The position numbers were made by a program, and so were the translations under genes. A stretch of DNA of 64,000 nucleotides from positions 59,208,980 to 59,272,979 of the forward strand of contig NC_092861.1 of the NCBI RefSeq assembly GCF_032062135.1, written 5' to 3'. Positions 47,154 through 57,932 of this stretch are shown here, piece after piece (within the stretch, counting starts at the first letter, position 1; every line of letters starts with the position of its first letter). Under the pieces are notes generated by a model. It was not told the DNA's origin. It was given only the letters and a program-made list of their open reading frames with translations, and did no database searches. This DNA is from Pyxicephalus adspersus (lineage: Eukaryota > Chordata > Amphibia > Anura > Pyxicephalidae).

Positions 47154-47409
47154 AACACCCCTAAAGTAAATTCATGAATGATTACCCTGGATAACGTTTT
47201 TGTGTTGATCTTACACTTGTTTTTTACTAATTTTTGGGTGGTCAATCCAGAAATAACCCCAGTTTTTTGCTATCACTTTTAGTTTTTACGATACGGGGTA
47301 CCCTCCATTTTTGTCAAAAACATACAAATGCTCAATACAATGAAAAAATAATGAAATAACTTGAATCTACTGTGTATTTACATTTCTTTTGTTAATACAA
47401 ACGATTTAT

Positions 47410-48800
47410 TGTTTGTATTAACGCGGCATGCTCCAACAATAGTCAGCCATGATATGTACATCCCATCTACCCTGATACCGTCCTTCCATGACCTTCAAAT
47501 CTTGGTGGAATCGTTCACCTTACTCATCACTCACTGCACCAAGGTTTTCTGGGAAGTTAGAAAGATGGCTATGGAGAAAATGCACCTTGATGCTCATATT
47601 GTACCAAGTATTTTGTAGCTCTCCAAGAGTTTCTGGACATTATCTTTATAATTATTTGCTTGTGTGTTTCCAAGAAAGTCCTTGACAATGGCTTTGGTTG
47701 ATAACCAAGCATTCTTTTCGACTTCTGGCATTGTCCTGATAAAATGTTGATCTTTGATAAGCTGCCGAATCTGTGGCCCATCAAACACCCCGGCCTTTAT
47801 TTTTTCCTGGCTCAGGGAAGTGGGCAGGCTGTGTCCCTGGACTCAACCCACCTACTCTCCCATCACTGGCTCAGGTCTGCGATGGGAAGTGGGTGGGGTT
47901 ATGCCAACATGACATCACTATGGGGGAGGTTCTCCCCTTTAAGGGACACCCAACTCCCCGCACATGCACAGTCAGGAGCCGGTAATTTCAGTGGTCCGGG
48001 GGACCAAAAAGGTTGGCGACCACTGGGCTAGGAAACTACAAAATTAGGTACTTGATACAGTCTCCTTCAGTTGGCAAAGCTTTAACAAACTGCTTCATCA
48101 GACCCAGTTTCATGTGCAGAGGCGGGAATATATTATTATTTCTATCAACAAGTGGCTCATGTAGAATGTTTGGATCACCTGGTTTTAGGACAGATCTTGG
48201 AGGCCAATTCCTTTACATCCAATGCCTTCCACAAACTGCTGTCCCACATGCACAGATAACAGGGATTCTTGGTGTATCCGCGTTTCTCTGGTTTGAAAGT
48301 ATGATACCTTTGTTCCTTAAGTTTTCTCACGTAGTCTTGATGCTAGGAGTTCTGAAGCCTTCTTCAATAGTCCCAAATCACTCATCTCATGATGATCAAA
48401 TCCCTTATGAACAGAGTCCTCTTCAATTTTAAACTCTTCATCATTGTTGTCACCTAGTTCATCAGCATAATCATGTTCTTCAAGAGAGTGTAGTGTAACA
48501 AAAACTGGAACTGGGATTTCATCTGAATGAACCAGGATAGGTAGGATACTCTATGTTACATTTATTTTTATTTTTTTATCCTGACGTTTTCAATATAGAA
48601 AAGTAACAGTCACTGAAATGATCTCCCGGCTCCCACCAAACCAATAATATACCAAATGGCATCTTATCACGTGTTCCCTTTGTCCACATCCGTACACCCT
48701 CGACACACTGTTTGTACACCTTACGAGGGGCCCAAGACTTATCTTGATCACCAAGTTTAACTTTGAAATATACCAAATAGGCTTGCTCTAACAATGTGCT
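47410..48800 (-). pseudogene. Relic of an uncharacterised, repeat-like animal protein family
   Basis: Reading the minus strand from 48800 down gives ordered blocks of one long protein, broken by stops and frameshifts. They are QCVEGVRMWTKGTRDKMPFG (48720-48640), WEPGDHFSDCYF, DLGLLKKASELLASRLRE (about 48390), NNNIFPPLHMKLGLMKQFVK (about 48110), then LSQEKIKAGVFDGPQIRQLI (about 47815-47755), VKDFLGNTQANNYKD, SIKVHFLHSHLSNFPENLG and GERFHQDLKVMEGRYQGRWD, ending MADYCW near 47430. I recognise these as a family predicted in many insects, cnidarians and amphibians, often multicopy, but I know no name or function. A hAT-like fragment interrupts it (47813-48025) and an assembly gap cuts its 5' part. 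There is a clear internal TAA in SDE-stop-GERFH. Confidence 0.75.
47813..48025. mobile_element. hAT-like fragment inside the 47-48 kb relic
   Basis: Ends GGTTGGCGACCACTG at 48011-48025, a hAT-type terminus; the other border near CAGGGAAGTGGG is less sure. Protein blocks of the host relic stop on one side and resume on the other, which fixes it as an insertion. No clear target duplication. Confidence 0.65.
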
Positions 48801-48806
48801 GATGTT

Positions 48807-48951
48807 NNNNNNNNNNNNNNNNNNNNNNNNNNNNNNNNNNNNNNNNNNNNNNNNNNNNNNNNNNNNNNNNNNNNNNNNNNNNNNNNNNNNNNNNNNNNNN
48901 NNNNNNNNNNNNNNNNNNNNNNNNNNNNNNNNNNNNNNNNNNNNNNNNNNN
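48807..48951. other. Assembly gap
   Basis: A run of 145 unknown bases. It lies in the 5' part of the decayed minus-strand element, so two open frames that cross it are artefacts. Confidence 0.99.
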
Positions 48952-51243
48952 CTGACCACACTGTCTTGCATGTAAATGAATAGCCAATACAAATCCACCC
49001 TACAGTAATCGCATTAATATAAGCGGTAGAGAAAAAACCTGACCTGTTAGAGGAGAAATAACTGCACTTTCAGTATCAGCATACCTATTTTAAGTCAACA
49101 AAAATGTTTTTAAAATTGTCCCCAGTGTAATTTTACACAAATCTCAATCTCAAATCTTTATAGTCAGGAGATAGCAATGAATAAATTTTCATATTGTTCA
49201 TATCTTCCTTCACTTTATTATAAGTAAGAAGTGATGGCAGCAGCCCCAGCAGGCACAGAGCTGTCACTCAAATAGTGCATTTCCCCTAGTAGCTCCATAG
49301 AAGGTTATACAGAGATGTGAAGGGAGCAGTGACACAGACAGTGAAATACAGACAGTACACAGACACTCAAAATCTTGGTGTATATACAATCAGGCACTAA
49401 GTATCTGGCTTCATAAATTTTTGTACTCTATACAAAAAAAAAAAAAGAAAAGAAATAGGCTTTAGATTTCTGCATTGCTTGTTGGCGTTACTGTGGTTAA
49501 AAGATATCCTGCAGACAGGTAAAACCAGAAGGCGCCTAGAGGTACTGGCTTATACCTGTAACAGCGTTCAGTGCCCCTCCTCAATCTCCCTGACCATTCC
49601 AAGCTTCCAAACCTCTGATACTTCTAGGTAATGTAGTTACCAGCTTCCTCCTGCCACCATTCCTTTAGGCCCATCACTAGAATATGGTACCACTGTGGCT
49701 AACAGAAAGGTGTGGGAGGCATGTAGGGGAAGGCAAGCTCCACCACTAACAAGATTTGTTGGAGCTGTGCCTGATCAGAAAAGCCCAGCATTTCAGCGGA
49801 TATTCAGTCAGATATTCACAAGGGCAGTGAGGATGCCAGCCACCAGGAACCGGTGTTCCCACTGCTCACCTAAACTAAATAAAAGAGACTGGAGAAGAAT
49901 GTCAGGCAGCAGGAAGTATGTGCAGAAAAAATATGAAGGGAAGAATTGTGTGCAGGAAAGATGTGCAGAGGGTATGACAGTGAGCAATATGTACAGGAGA
50001 GCAAGGCAGAGGTTATGACAGCAGGCAGTATTTGTAGCAAAACATATGTATTGCAAAAATTATGGGGACATTCCTGCTGCCAACATGGCACCCCCTGGTT
50101 GGCTCCTGCATCTGAGGGAGAGCAAAGCAGGAGATTAATAGGGTGGTGGGAGACAAAGTAAGGCCATCAAAACCTCACACTGATTGTAAGTGCAGAGTAT
50201 CAGGGTTTATCTGAAGCCCAGAATACCAGGTAAAAGCAGTCACAATTCTGTTGGGATTTTATTTAGTTAAAGCCACAGGCAAAACACCTACCCCTATATC
50301 CAAGCTCCTTCCTCCAATGTGTTTTACCCCACCAAAGGCTAAACTGCAATCTATGACTAAGCTCCAGGTGAAGTGTAACAGATAAGCTTGGGTCGATCAT
50401 TAGGTGTCTTTTCCGTGTGTGGATTTAACTCATTAAAGGTATTTCAAGAAAACAGAATTCTGATGCAGATGTGACTTCTTTTAGTCGTAGGAAACTGTGG
50501 GGGTATATGGAGGGCAAAACCGAAAACCGTTACAGTATTGTGTTTCCAGTTTGTGACCATTTCTGGTTTTAAATATAAAGTATTTAATACAGGGTGCATC
50601 CATAAATTTTTAGACTCTCTCTTGCTTTGAATGAAACTATATATAAACCATATAGATCTGGAAAGAAGGACAAGACACTTTGCTGACTCTTTAGCTGGAT
50701 CTTCTAGCTGAAAATAGTAAATATGAAATAATAACATGCATTATTTACATCAGTAGAAATATATTTATTTATTTTGTTGTACAATAATAATGAAAATTTC
50801 AAATGAAAAGAATACAATAGGCAAAATCAAGGTCAGTATTTTAAATTAAAACTGATTTCCTGTGGCATACATTGATGTTAATCTACCTGTATTGATAGCT
50901 TTATACAGAGTACAGAATGTTAATAATTTCAATTAATGTAACCCCTCAGTAGTGCTGTATTATAGAAATAATAATGGGATTATTGGCTCCATTGTGCTTT
51001 AATTCTATTTTAGTTTCAGGTAAGCAAAATGTTCTTAGTATATCTCTCATTGTTTTTTTTTTTTTCTTTTGTTCTGGTAATTCAATGATGACTGACAGAA
51101 TAGAGAAATAGCTGTGTAGAGTGCTTGTTATATTATACTCCTTAGTACAGGTACAATGCGTTTCACAATCTTTTTATGCATTCATGTGGTTAGATGACTA
51201 CCTTGTGATTAGCAATGTTTACCCAAGGTAGAAAAATATGTAG
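48952..51243. other. Intergenic, one degenerate array
   Basis: Other than the array at 49.9 kb, no gene or known element is seen. Confidence 0.6.
49895..50050 (+). repeat. Degenerate short tandem array
   Basis: GTATGTGCAG, GTGTGCAGGAAAGATGTGCAG, ATATGTACAGGAGAG and AGAGG(G/T)TATGACAG recur every 30-45 bp. Accounts for the open frames in this stretch. Confidence 0.5.
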
Positions 51244-51400
51244 AATGGTAGCTCAGTGGTTTAAACACTTGTTCCACAGCATTTGGGTCCTGGGACTAAT
51301 TTCTAGAAAGGTCACTGTTTGCTTCCTTCCAAAGTAGCCCTGATGTGTGTGGCCTATGATGAATGTTTTAGTGTTTCTGTTAGTGCCCTAAAAATAAAAG
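51244..51400 (+). mobile_element. tRNA-like SINE head fragment
   Basis: ATGGTAGCTCAGTGGTTTAA matches a tRNA A-box region; a degenerate B-box GGGACTAATT follows about 45 bases on. Not a functional tRNA gene: no paired acceptor or anticodon arms. Confidence 0.5.
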
Positions 51401-51889
51401 AGCAAAAAAAAAAAACTGCAGGTACTTTATCAGTTGTGGGCATTGATTATGTGTAGCCCTGTCCTTCACCTCTGTCACTGTTTCCAATTGTATTTTCCTG
51501 CAATTTTGACAGCTGGGATTTGCTGTACACTTTTGCCTTTGCATCACTAGGTTCAGGATGCTACCTGTAAAGACTTTAAATTGTTTTTTTTTTTTAGGCA
51601 CTGCAGTTTCCCTCTACATCCTAAAATGTTGCAGTTATTTTATTTAAATGCTTTTTAAATCAGAAAAAGTAGAAAATGTAAATTTTACACACAACAAATA
51701 AACAAATAACTACAATCAAACAATAAAGGTTACAAACACAAAAGTATACAAACTTGAAAAATTTAAGTATACAGAGATTGGCTTTTGATATAACATTGGG
51801 TGAGCACAGATTCAAAGGGTAAATCAGCCTCCATAGCAGTACTTGACCCTTTGACATTTAAATATTTCTGCAAAAAGTGTAAAGAACAT

Positions 51890-52665
51890 CAGGGGGAGTA
51901 AGATGGGGGGTAGATAAGGAGGAGGTGTCCACATCAGGATGGAAGTTGAGCCGAGAAACAGTGGGCGATCCATAGATCCCAGTTAAGCTTAAAAGTGAGT
52001 GGAGTATCTTCAAATATACATGGGAGATTATCATTTACCATTATGCAGTGTAGTTTAAACGATAAAGTTGCATCGGTATTGAAAGAGATTTCCATGTTCT
52101 AGCCATGGTAATTTTTTCGTATATTTAGGTAATGGCATCTCAATTTTACTCAAAATGGCACATTGTGGACTAAGAAGGAGAGAAGTTTGTATCATTGTAG
52201 AGAGGAGGTTAAACACCTTTGTCTAGAATTATTGTTCCACCAGGCAGGACCACCTGATATGCTTCTATCACCTACTTTTTTCCACAGCCCCTGAAACAAA
52301 GGGGAGAATAAGATACCAGCGCAACATAACCTTGTAGTTCATCTCAATCAGGTTTGCATTGAGGGAAACCTTGGAAATATTGTCAGCAATCTCAGTCCAT
52401 TCCTCCAAATCCCAGGATTTGTCCTAGTACCTTTTCCAGGCTATCATATAGGGTAGTTTGGAGGAGGGAGTTGACAACACTGAATAGAGGATCGAGATCT
52501 GGCCTGCAGAGTCAGCTAAAGATTTACAGATGCTCTCAAATGCCATATTGCAATACGGCGAGAGGCTTTGTGACATTTTAAATCTTTCAAAAGAATTAAG
52601 CTGTGTGTAACAGAAAGCTTCTGAGCTAGGTAACTCTATTTTGAACCAGATGGTCGAAACTTAGA
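51890..52665 (-). mobile_element. L1/Tx1-like ORF2 C-terminal relic
   Basis: Minus strand fragments in order: ILYSVLSTPSSKLPYMIAW (about 52480), WDLEEWTEIADNISKVSLN (about 52400), NLIEMNYKVMLRWYLIP (about 52330) and ARTWKSLSIPMQLYRLNY (about 52090). These match the region after the reverse transcriptase in L1/Tx1 LINEs. The usual cysteine motif between them is eroded. Orientation is opposite to the 55-kb LINE and decay is heavier, so this is an independent older insertion. Confidence 0.72.
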
Positions 52666-53685
52666 ATGTGTCTCCCTGATATAAGGTCACCTACTCCATG
52701 GTTAATCCACCAGATAAACCGAAGTGGCAGCAAGCCTTGTTGTAGTAATTTTAAAAGGCTCTCCAAAGCTGACCATGTTTCCTTGTTTTTTCAGAGTTTC
52801 AGGTATAGTGAGTTTAAATTCAACCATATCATGCAAACAATGGGAAAAGAAATAAAATTATCAAATTAAAAAGGATGCCTCCAAATAACAAAGAGGGTGT
52901 TCATGCAACTGCATGACCACAATACAGTGGTGATGGATAAATGTCGGTCTCCCCCATCCAACCTAATAAAATTTTTCAATAAAAGGGCAACTGAGGGGCA
53001 AATGATCTTCATGTATTGCATTATGGATAAAATTGTTCTGTATCATTCATATATGAGATAGTCCACAAACTACAGAAGAGGGAAGTCCAAATATTTTGAT
53101 GGTTTTGTAGCACCACAGGATCTGGAAAGGTTATGCCTATCTTTAAATTGGTTGAGTCTCAATGTTAAAAAAAGCTAAAAAAAGTCCTTATTAACCTTAA
53201 GGAGAACAAGATGTATACTATGTAGTGGGTTTAGAAAAGAAGGTAGTATAAGAACAATCATTGTGTAGTCATAGTCATTTGCTTTGAGTTATTCATATCA
53301 GATGGACAAAGTTCAAAATATAAATACAAATGGTAAGGTAACAAAGTACTGATTAGGTGAAGATCAGCATTACGGTATGATCAAACAAAATCTATTCAAG
53401 CAATCCTTATTTAGGATAGTGGATTTTGTGCACTTCATATAAAATGTCAATTTCAATACAATTTACCTATAAGACTAATTATGTACTTACTATACAAGAA
53501 GCCACTGAGCTATGCTAGAAGTCCAGTCAATACTAACAAATTTTAAAAAAAGTGAAAATAAAAATAAAAAAGTGATCAATAGTTGTAACTTCAAGGTATT
53601 ATATTTTAACTAACCTTATATACAATATAGGGAATGGATAGCCCATATTCTTATTGATGTACCATTCTTTGTCTAAAAGGATATT

Positions 53686-54016
53686 TTAGAGAAAATGTTT
53701 AAAACTTAACATGTCATTCAGTCCTGGGGGGTTCATGGCTTTAAGTGTAAAAAACCATTTTGTTTCACACTGTAGTAATGAATCAAAATCTCCTCCCTGT
53801 GGGTTTAGGGGGATATGTTCCAAAGCAAAAAATCTTATAACATCCAGGTTGTAGTTGTGTGTTTTACCTACATGGTAAGCAATAGATGTAATGATTTTAC
53901 CATGTGTGATGGAGTAGATATGTTCGTAGATATGTTTTCTCAGGATTCTTTTAGTTTTTCATATAAGGAATCACATTGACATGATATCAGATAAATCAGC
54001 CCTAAAGTTGGGCATT
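53686..54016 (-). pseudogene. Penelope-like retroelement, GIY-YIG C-terminus
   Basis: Minus strand translation gives GLIYLISCQCDSLY, then after a small frameshifting deletion KRILRKHIYEHIYSI, SIAYHVGKTHNYNLDVIRFF, LEHIPLNPQGGD, LLQCETKWFFTLKAMNPPGL and the end SFKHFL-stop. This order (Y-L-C-x-C, the R..EH helix, an AxH motif, an E..P..RGGD-like loop, E..WI..L, P.GLN) is the GIY-YIG endonuclease domain at the C-terminus of Penelope-like elements. The deletion removes part of the YVGKT-type motif. No reverse transcriptase part was seen upstream, so the insertion is 5' truncated. Confidence 0.78.
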
Positions 54017-54711
54017 TTTTGTTGGAATTTTTTTTTAATGGAACTAAAGTTTAAAGTTTAACTTTTAAGTTTATATGATCAGGCAGGACATTATTGAAGA
54101 CAGGTGATGTCTCTTTTGCAATAATGCATTTTTCCTGCTTGATCGCTTAAGACTTCTGAAATCAAAGCTGAGCTGCTGCTACACTTTTTGTGTAGCAGCT
54201 TTCTCCCTAGACCAGTCTCAGCATATTCTTGCAGCTGTGTTTGGTGTTTGGGTGTAGGGTAACTAGGGAAGCCATGGATTGGGACTTTGGCTGTGGCTGT
54301 AACAGATGGGGACACAGGTGATTTAGAGAGGGGATAGGAGAAGGACACTCCAGCTGTTATATCAATAATATTCAGAAACAGCTATGTAAGAAAGTTGAAT
54401 AATAAAGTTTTCTACAAAATCAGACACACCTAACCTATGGTAATCACCTTTTACCTAAAATACTTGCTATATGAATAAAGTCTATTATTCAGGACCCTCC
54501 AGGACTTTTATAACAAGGTAATCACTGTGTTAGGTGGTTGTTTCCTATGAATGCCAGATGAGAAGCAGGCCAAGGTGACATTAACACAGTCAACACATTA
54601 GAAAAGTTAGCAGTGTAGTCAAGGAGGAGTCAATGCAGGTGGTGGTGATTATAAATATGAAAGCAAGCATGAATGTTAGAATGCAAACCAAAGTAGAGCT
54701 CAATAGTCTAA

Positions 54712-54828
54712 AGTATTATTGTACAGCGCTGCGTAATATGTTGGCGCTATATAAATCCTGTTTAATATTATTATGATTATTATTATTAATAATATTAATA
54801 TTAATTATTATTATTGTTATCATAAACA
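54712..54828 (+). mobile_element. SINE 3' end with (ATT)n
   Basis: GTACAGCGCTGCGTAATATG, TTGGCGCTATATAAATCCTG, then TTATTATGATTATTATT repeats. The cleanest copy of the tail in the window. Confidence 0.75.
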
Positions 54829-55019
54829 TTGGCCAAGTGAAAAAGAGACATTGCAATAGTTCTCAAGTTGGCAATGTGTATGAGCCTATGCAGAGGCCTC
54901 ACTGCCCATCAATCCCAGGAGATATGCCCTTAAAGGTACTTATTACCTGCATAGTAGGAGTTGGATGAGGTAATATTAGTAGGTAATATCTCCACTTTTT
55001 AAGGAGCTCTTTTTGCTTA

Positions 55020-56779
55020 TGCAGAAGTGTTGTGCTTTACCATTATCTTTTTTTTTCGCCATATTGCGTTAATTAAAATGTCAATTTTGCCAAAATTTTT
55101 GTATTTTTTTGTGACACTACCAATCCCGATCCCTAGATCCTCTCTTGGAAGATTGCTGGCGGCAGCTCTCATTTTTATTTGGGGATATAAACGTCAGTAT
55201 TATGTTCTTTCTGAGAAAGAGGCGGCGTTGGTGTCCCTGATTTCCTTAGGTATTACTTGGCAACGCACATTCTAATTCTTTTCTCTGAAACTTGCATCAT
55301 GATGTCACCGAACATTCCCTATACATCCTATACATTTTTCAAGGGTTATATGGCTCCAATGTAAGGATAAATTTGCCCTGACTACACCTGCATCATTACT
55401 TAACTCTTTCCTTCCTGCTCCACTCCTACCTGATAGTCTATCGCACTCAATGGTTCAGCCATGGCGAGACAACTGCCTTTTTCAATTCCGTCATATTGTG
55501 AACCCTTGTACCAGACGCTTACTGTGATTTCAGGAGCTGAGAGACATGTTTGAGATACCTCGTACTTGCATTTATGGGTACCTTTAAATCTGGCACTATG
55601 CCCATTCCATTGCTTAAAATATGCCATTTCATCGTATGACAGAATTTGAGAAGCTGTGTGCAGGTGGACCCTTTCAGAAGGGACTAATCTCTGGCATCTA
55701 CCTGATATTAAATACTGAGCCAACATGCCCCTTTGTCAAACATGGTTATATGCTTTAATGGGAAGGTACCCTAGCTAGGGAGCTACCTCTTGAAATCTGG
55801 AGAATCATTTGGGATAGTGCCCATAGGAGTTCAATTTGCACTATATATAAAGAAAATGCATACAAGATACTTATGAGGTGGTATTTTACTCCCTATAAAC
55901 TGCATGCGTTTTTTTCCTAATGCAAGCAATATGTGTTGGAGATGTGGTATGGAGATTGGCACTTTGTATCATATTTTATGGTCCTGTTCGCTCATAGTGC
56001 CCTATTGGGCAAAAGTCAACAACCTTCTGTAAATACCTATATTGCTTGATGTAGTTACTCATCTGCTGGGCCTTCCTATTTCCAATCTCACCAAGCTGAA
56101 TAGAAAACTGGCGTGTTACATACTCACCGCAGCCAGGTGTCTAATTGCTAGACATTGGAAATCTACCTCACCTCCCGGCTTAATAGACTTTTATGCTAGA
56201 ATAAAAGTCCAATTTATGGAACACCTTACGGCCAGGATTTATGATAGATATGACAAATTCACAACAATCTGGGCCCTGTGGGACTCAAATCTGCTATCAG
56301 CCACTTATATGATTCAACATGTGACTGCTAATTTTCAGCTAGCCCCTTCCAATTTATCTCCTCCTATTATTCCCTCGAGGGTAACTCCGGGAACTCCTTC
56401 TAATAATATTGTCATATATTTACCAGCTGTTCTACATTCTTCTAGTGTCCTCTCCCCTCTTTTTTTCTTCCCCTTTCTTCTCTTCTTTCCTTCCTTTGTC
56501 TGATTCACCAAGAAATATCTGATTTAGCTCAAAATATTATTGGAATTGTATATTACACAAGATGTGTATAGATCAAGCCTCCCGAAAGGAATCTGTGGTT
56601 TGCTGTAATCTTTGAATTATTTATATACTACGTAACCCTGCCTTTTAATATATTGTTACAGTTTTATTGTATGTTTCTTGGTTGTCTACTTACACCTTAT
56701 TCCTTTCTGTTTGTTTTGTTCATTATTTGAAAACTCCAAAAATTAAAAAAAAATTACAATTTTTCAAAAAAAAAAAAAA
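55020..56779 (+). mobile_element. 5'-truncated L1/Tx1-like LINE with poly(A) tail
   Basis: The start reads RHIALIKMSILPKFLYFF, then LPIPIPRSSLGRLLAAALIFIWG, the end of the reverse transcriptase thumb region typical of L1-clade ORF2. Further on is CWRCGMEIGTLYHILWSC (about 55936-55990), the C-terminal CxxC...HxxxxC motif, then LLGLPISNLTKLN and ILTAARCLIARHWKS (56042-56170), the usual C-terminal block. The middle (55270-55920) is broken by stops and frameshifts. The 3' UTR ends in AATTAAAAAAAAATT-type sequence and an A run at about 56766-56779. Dead, but the 3' end is still recognisable. Confidence 0.87.
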
Positions 56780-56951
56780 TGAATAGAAAAATAAAGACAA
56801 CCGAGAACAAAGCATGCACTTTGTCCTATATGCCATTGTTCTAACATTGCTCTATCTGAAATCTCCGGTGTCCATGGTATCTACACAATTACATTCTATG
56901 AGATACAAAGATACCATAACCTAATTGTTTCAAAGGACAAGTGTTTCAATC

Positions 56952-57392
56952 TTAAGCTACGTACACACTTCCAATTATTATCGTTGGTAAACGAACGACG
57001 AACCATCCTGCACGATATCTGCGAACGATCGTATAGCACCGATCCTGTACATACAGATAACGACACGATCGTTCACAGATATTGTACACACGATAGATGC
57101 GATCGTTTGAACGATACAGGAAGTGACGTGCACCACAGGAAGTGAGCGAACGTTCGTTCACCGCGCATGCTCAGACCATGGACGATCACTGAACGACCGT
57201 ACACACGATACATGGTCAACGATCGTTGTCCAATCCGATCCGCCGGTCCGGTCGTTCATTTCCAACGACTATCCTCGTTCGTCGGCATCGTTGGTTACTT
57301 TTTTTACGAACGATTTTTGCCCAATCGATCGTTCGTCGTTCGTTCGTCGTTCATTTCCAACGATAAAAATTGGAAGTGTGTACGCAGCTTAA
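56952..57392. mobile_element. TTAA-type MITE, family B, copy 2
   Basis: Perfect TTAA on both sides (56952-56955 and 57389-57392) with inverted ends AGCTACGTACACACTTCC / GGAAGTGTGTACGCAGCT. Differs from the 20.3-kb copy by scattered substitutions and a short insertion near 57141 (AGTGAGCG). The similarity points to fairly recent movement of the family. Confidence 0.92.
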
Positions 57393-57875
57393 GTGTCATG
57401 CAGTACAAATGAAAAAGCATACATAGCTTTTTACCAAATAATTGGTGTATGCCCTGCAATTATCTGCTGCGTGCAGAAGACTGAGATTATTGTCAGGGAT
57501 GCTCCGCTGAACATGGTTAAACTGCTTATTAACACAGACGTGCAACGTGCAGCAATGTGGATGAAAGTCAGGGACAAATCCTTTCTGTGCTCTAATGATT
57601 ACCTAGACCCCTTCTCAGTGCACAGAGAATAGGTACAGGCAGTGGCTCACAACCGTCTTTCCAAATTAAAATGTGTATTAATATAAAGTTGTGTTTCATG
57701 TTTAATTATTTAAAGTAGGCAGACTGAGACTGCATATACATTTCTGTGCTTTCAGCACACCACAATAAATTTTAATGGCAGATGCTGTTTTGCATTCTGT
57801 AAGCTCAGGGCATCAAGAGCCCATATTCACCATGGGCAAGAGAAAGCTGCAGATAACAGTACAATGCTATGAGGC

Positions 57876-57932
57876 TTAAGCCGCATGCACACGTGCAATA
57901 TTAGTCGTTGGAAAGGATCTTTCATGATATGG
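57876..57932. mobile_element. TTAA-type MITE family A, left end only
   Basis: Starts TTAAGCCGCATGCACACGTG, continues with GTCGTTGGAAAGGATCTTTC, then breaks off into unrelated sequence. A truncated copy. Confidence 0.7.

Noticed and set aside
48576..48998. 140-codon minus frame containing unknown residues
   Set aside because: It spans the assembly gap. Only its second half belongs to the decayed element described.
51244..51330. tRNA gene
   Set aside because: Has an A-box-like start but no cloverleaf pairing and a broken B-box; a SINE head.
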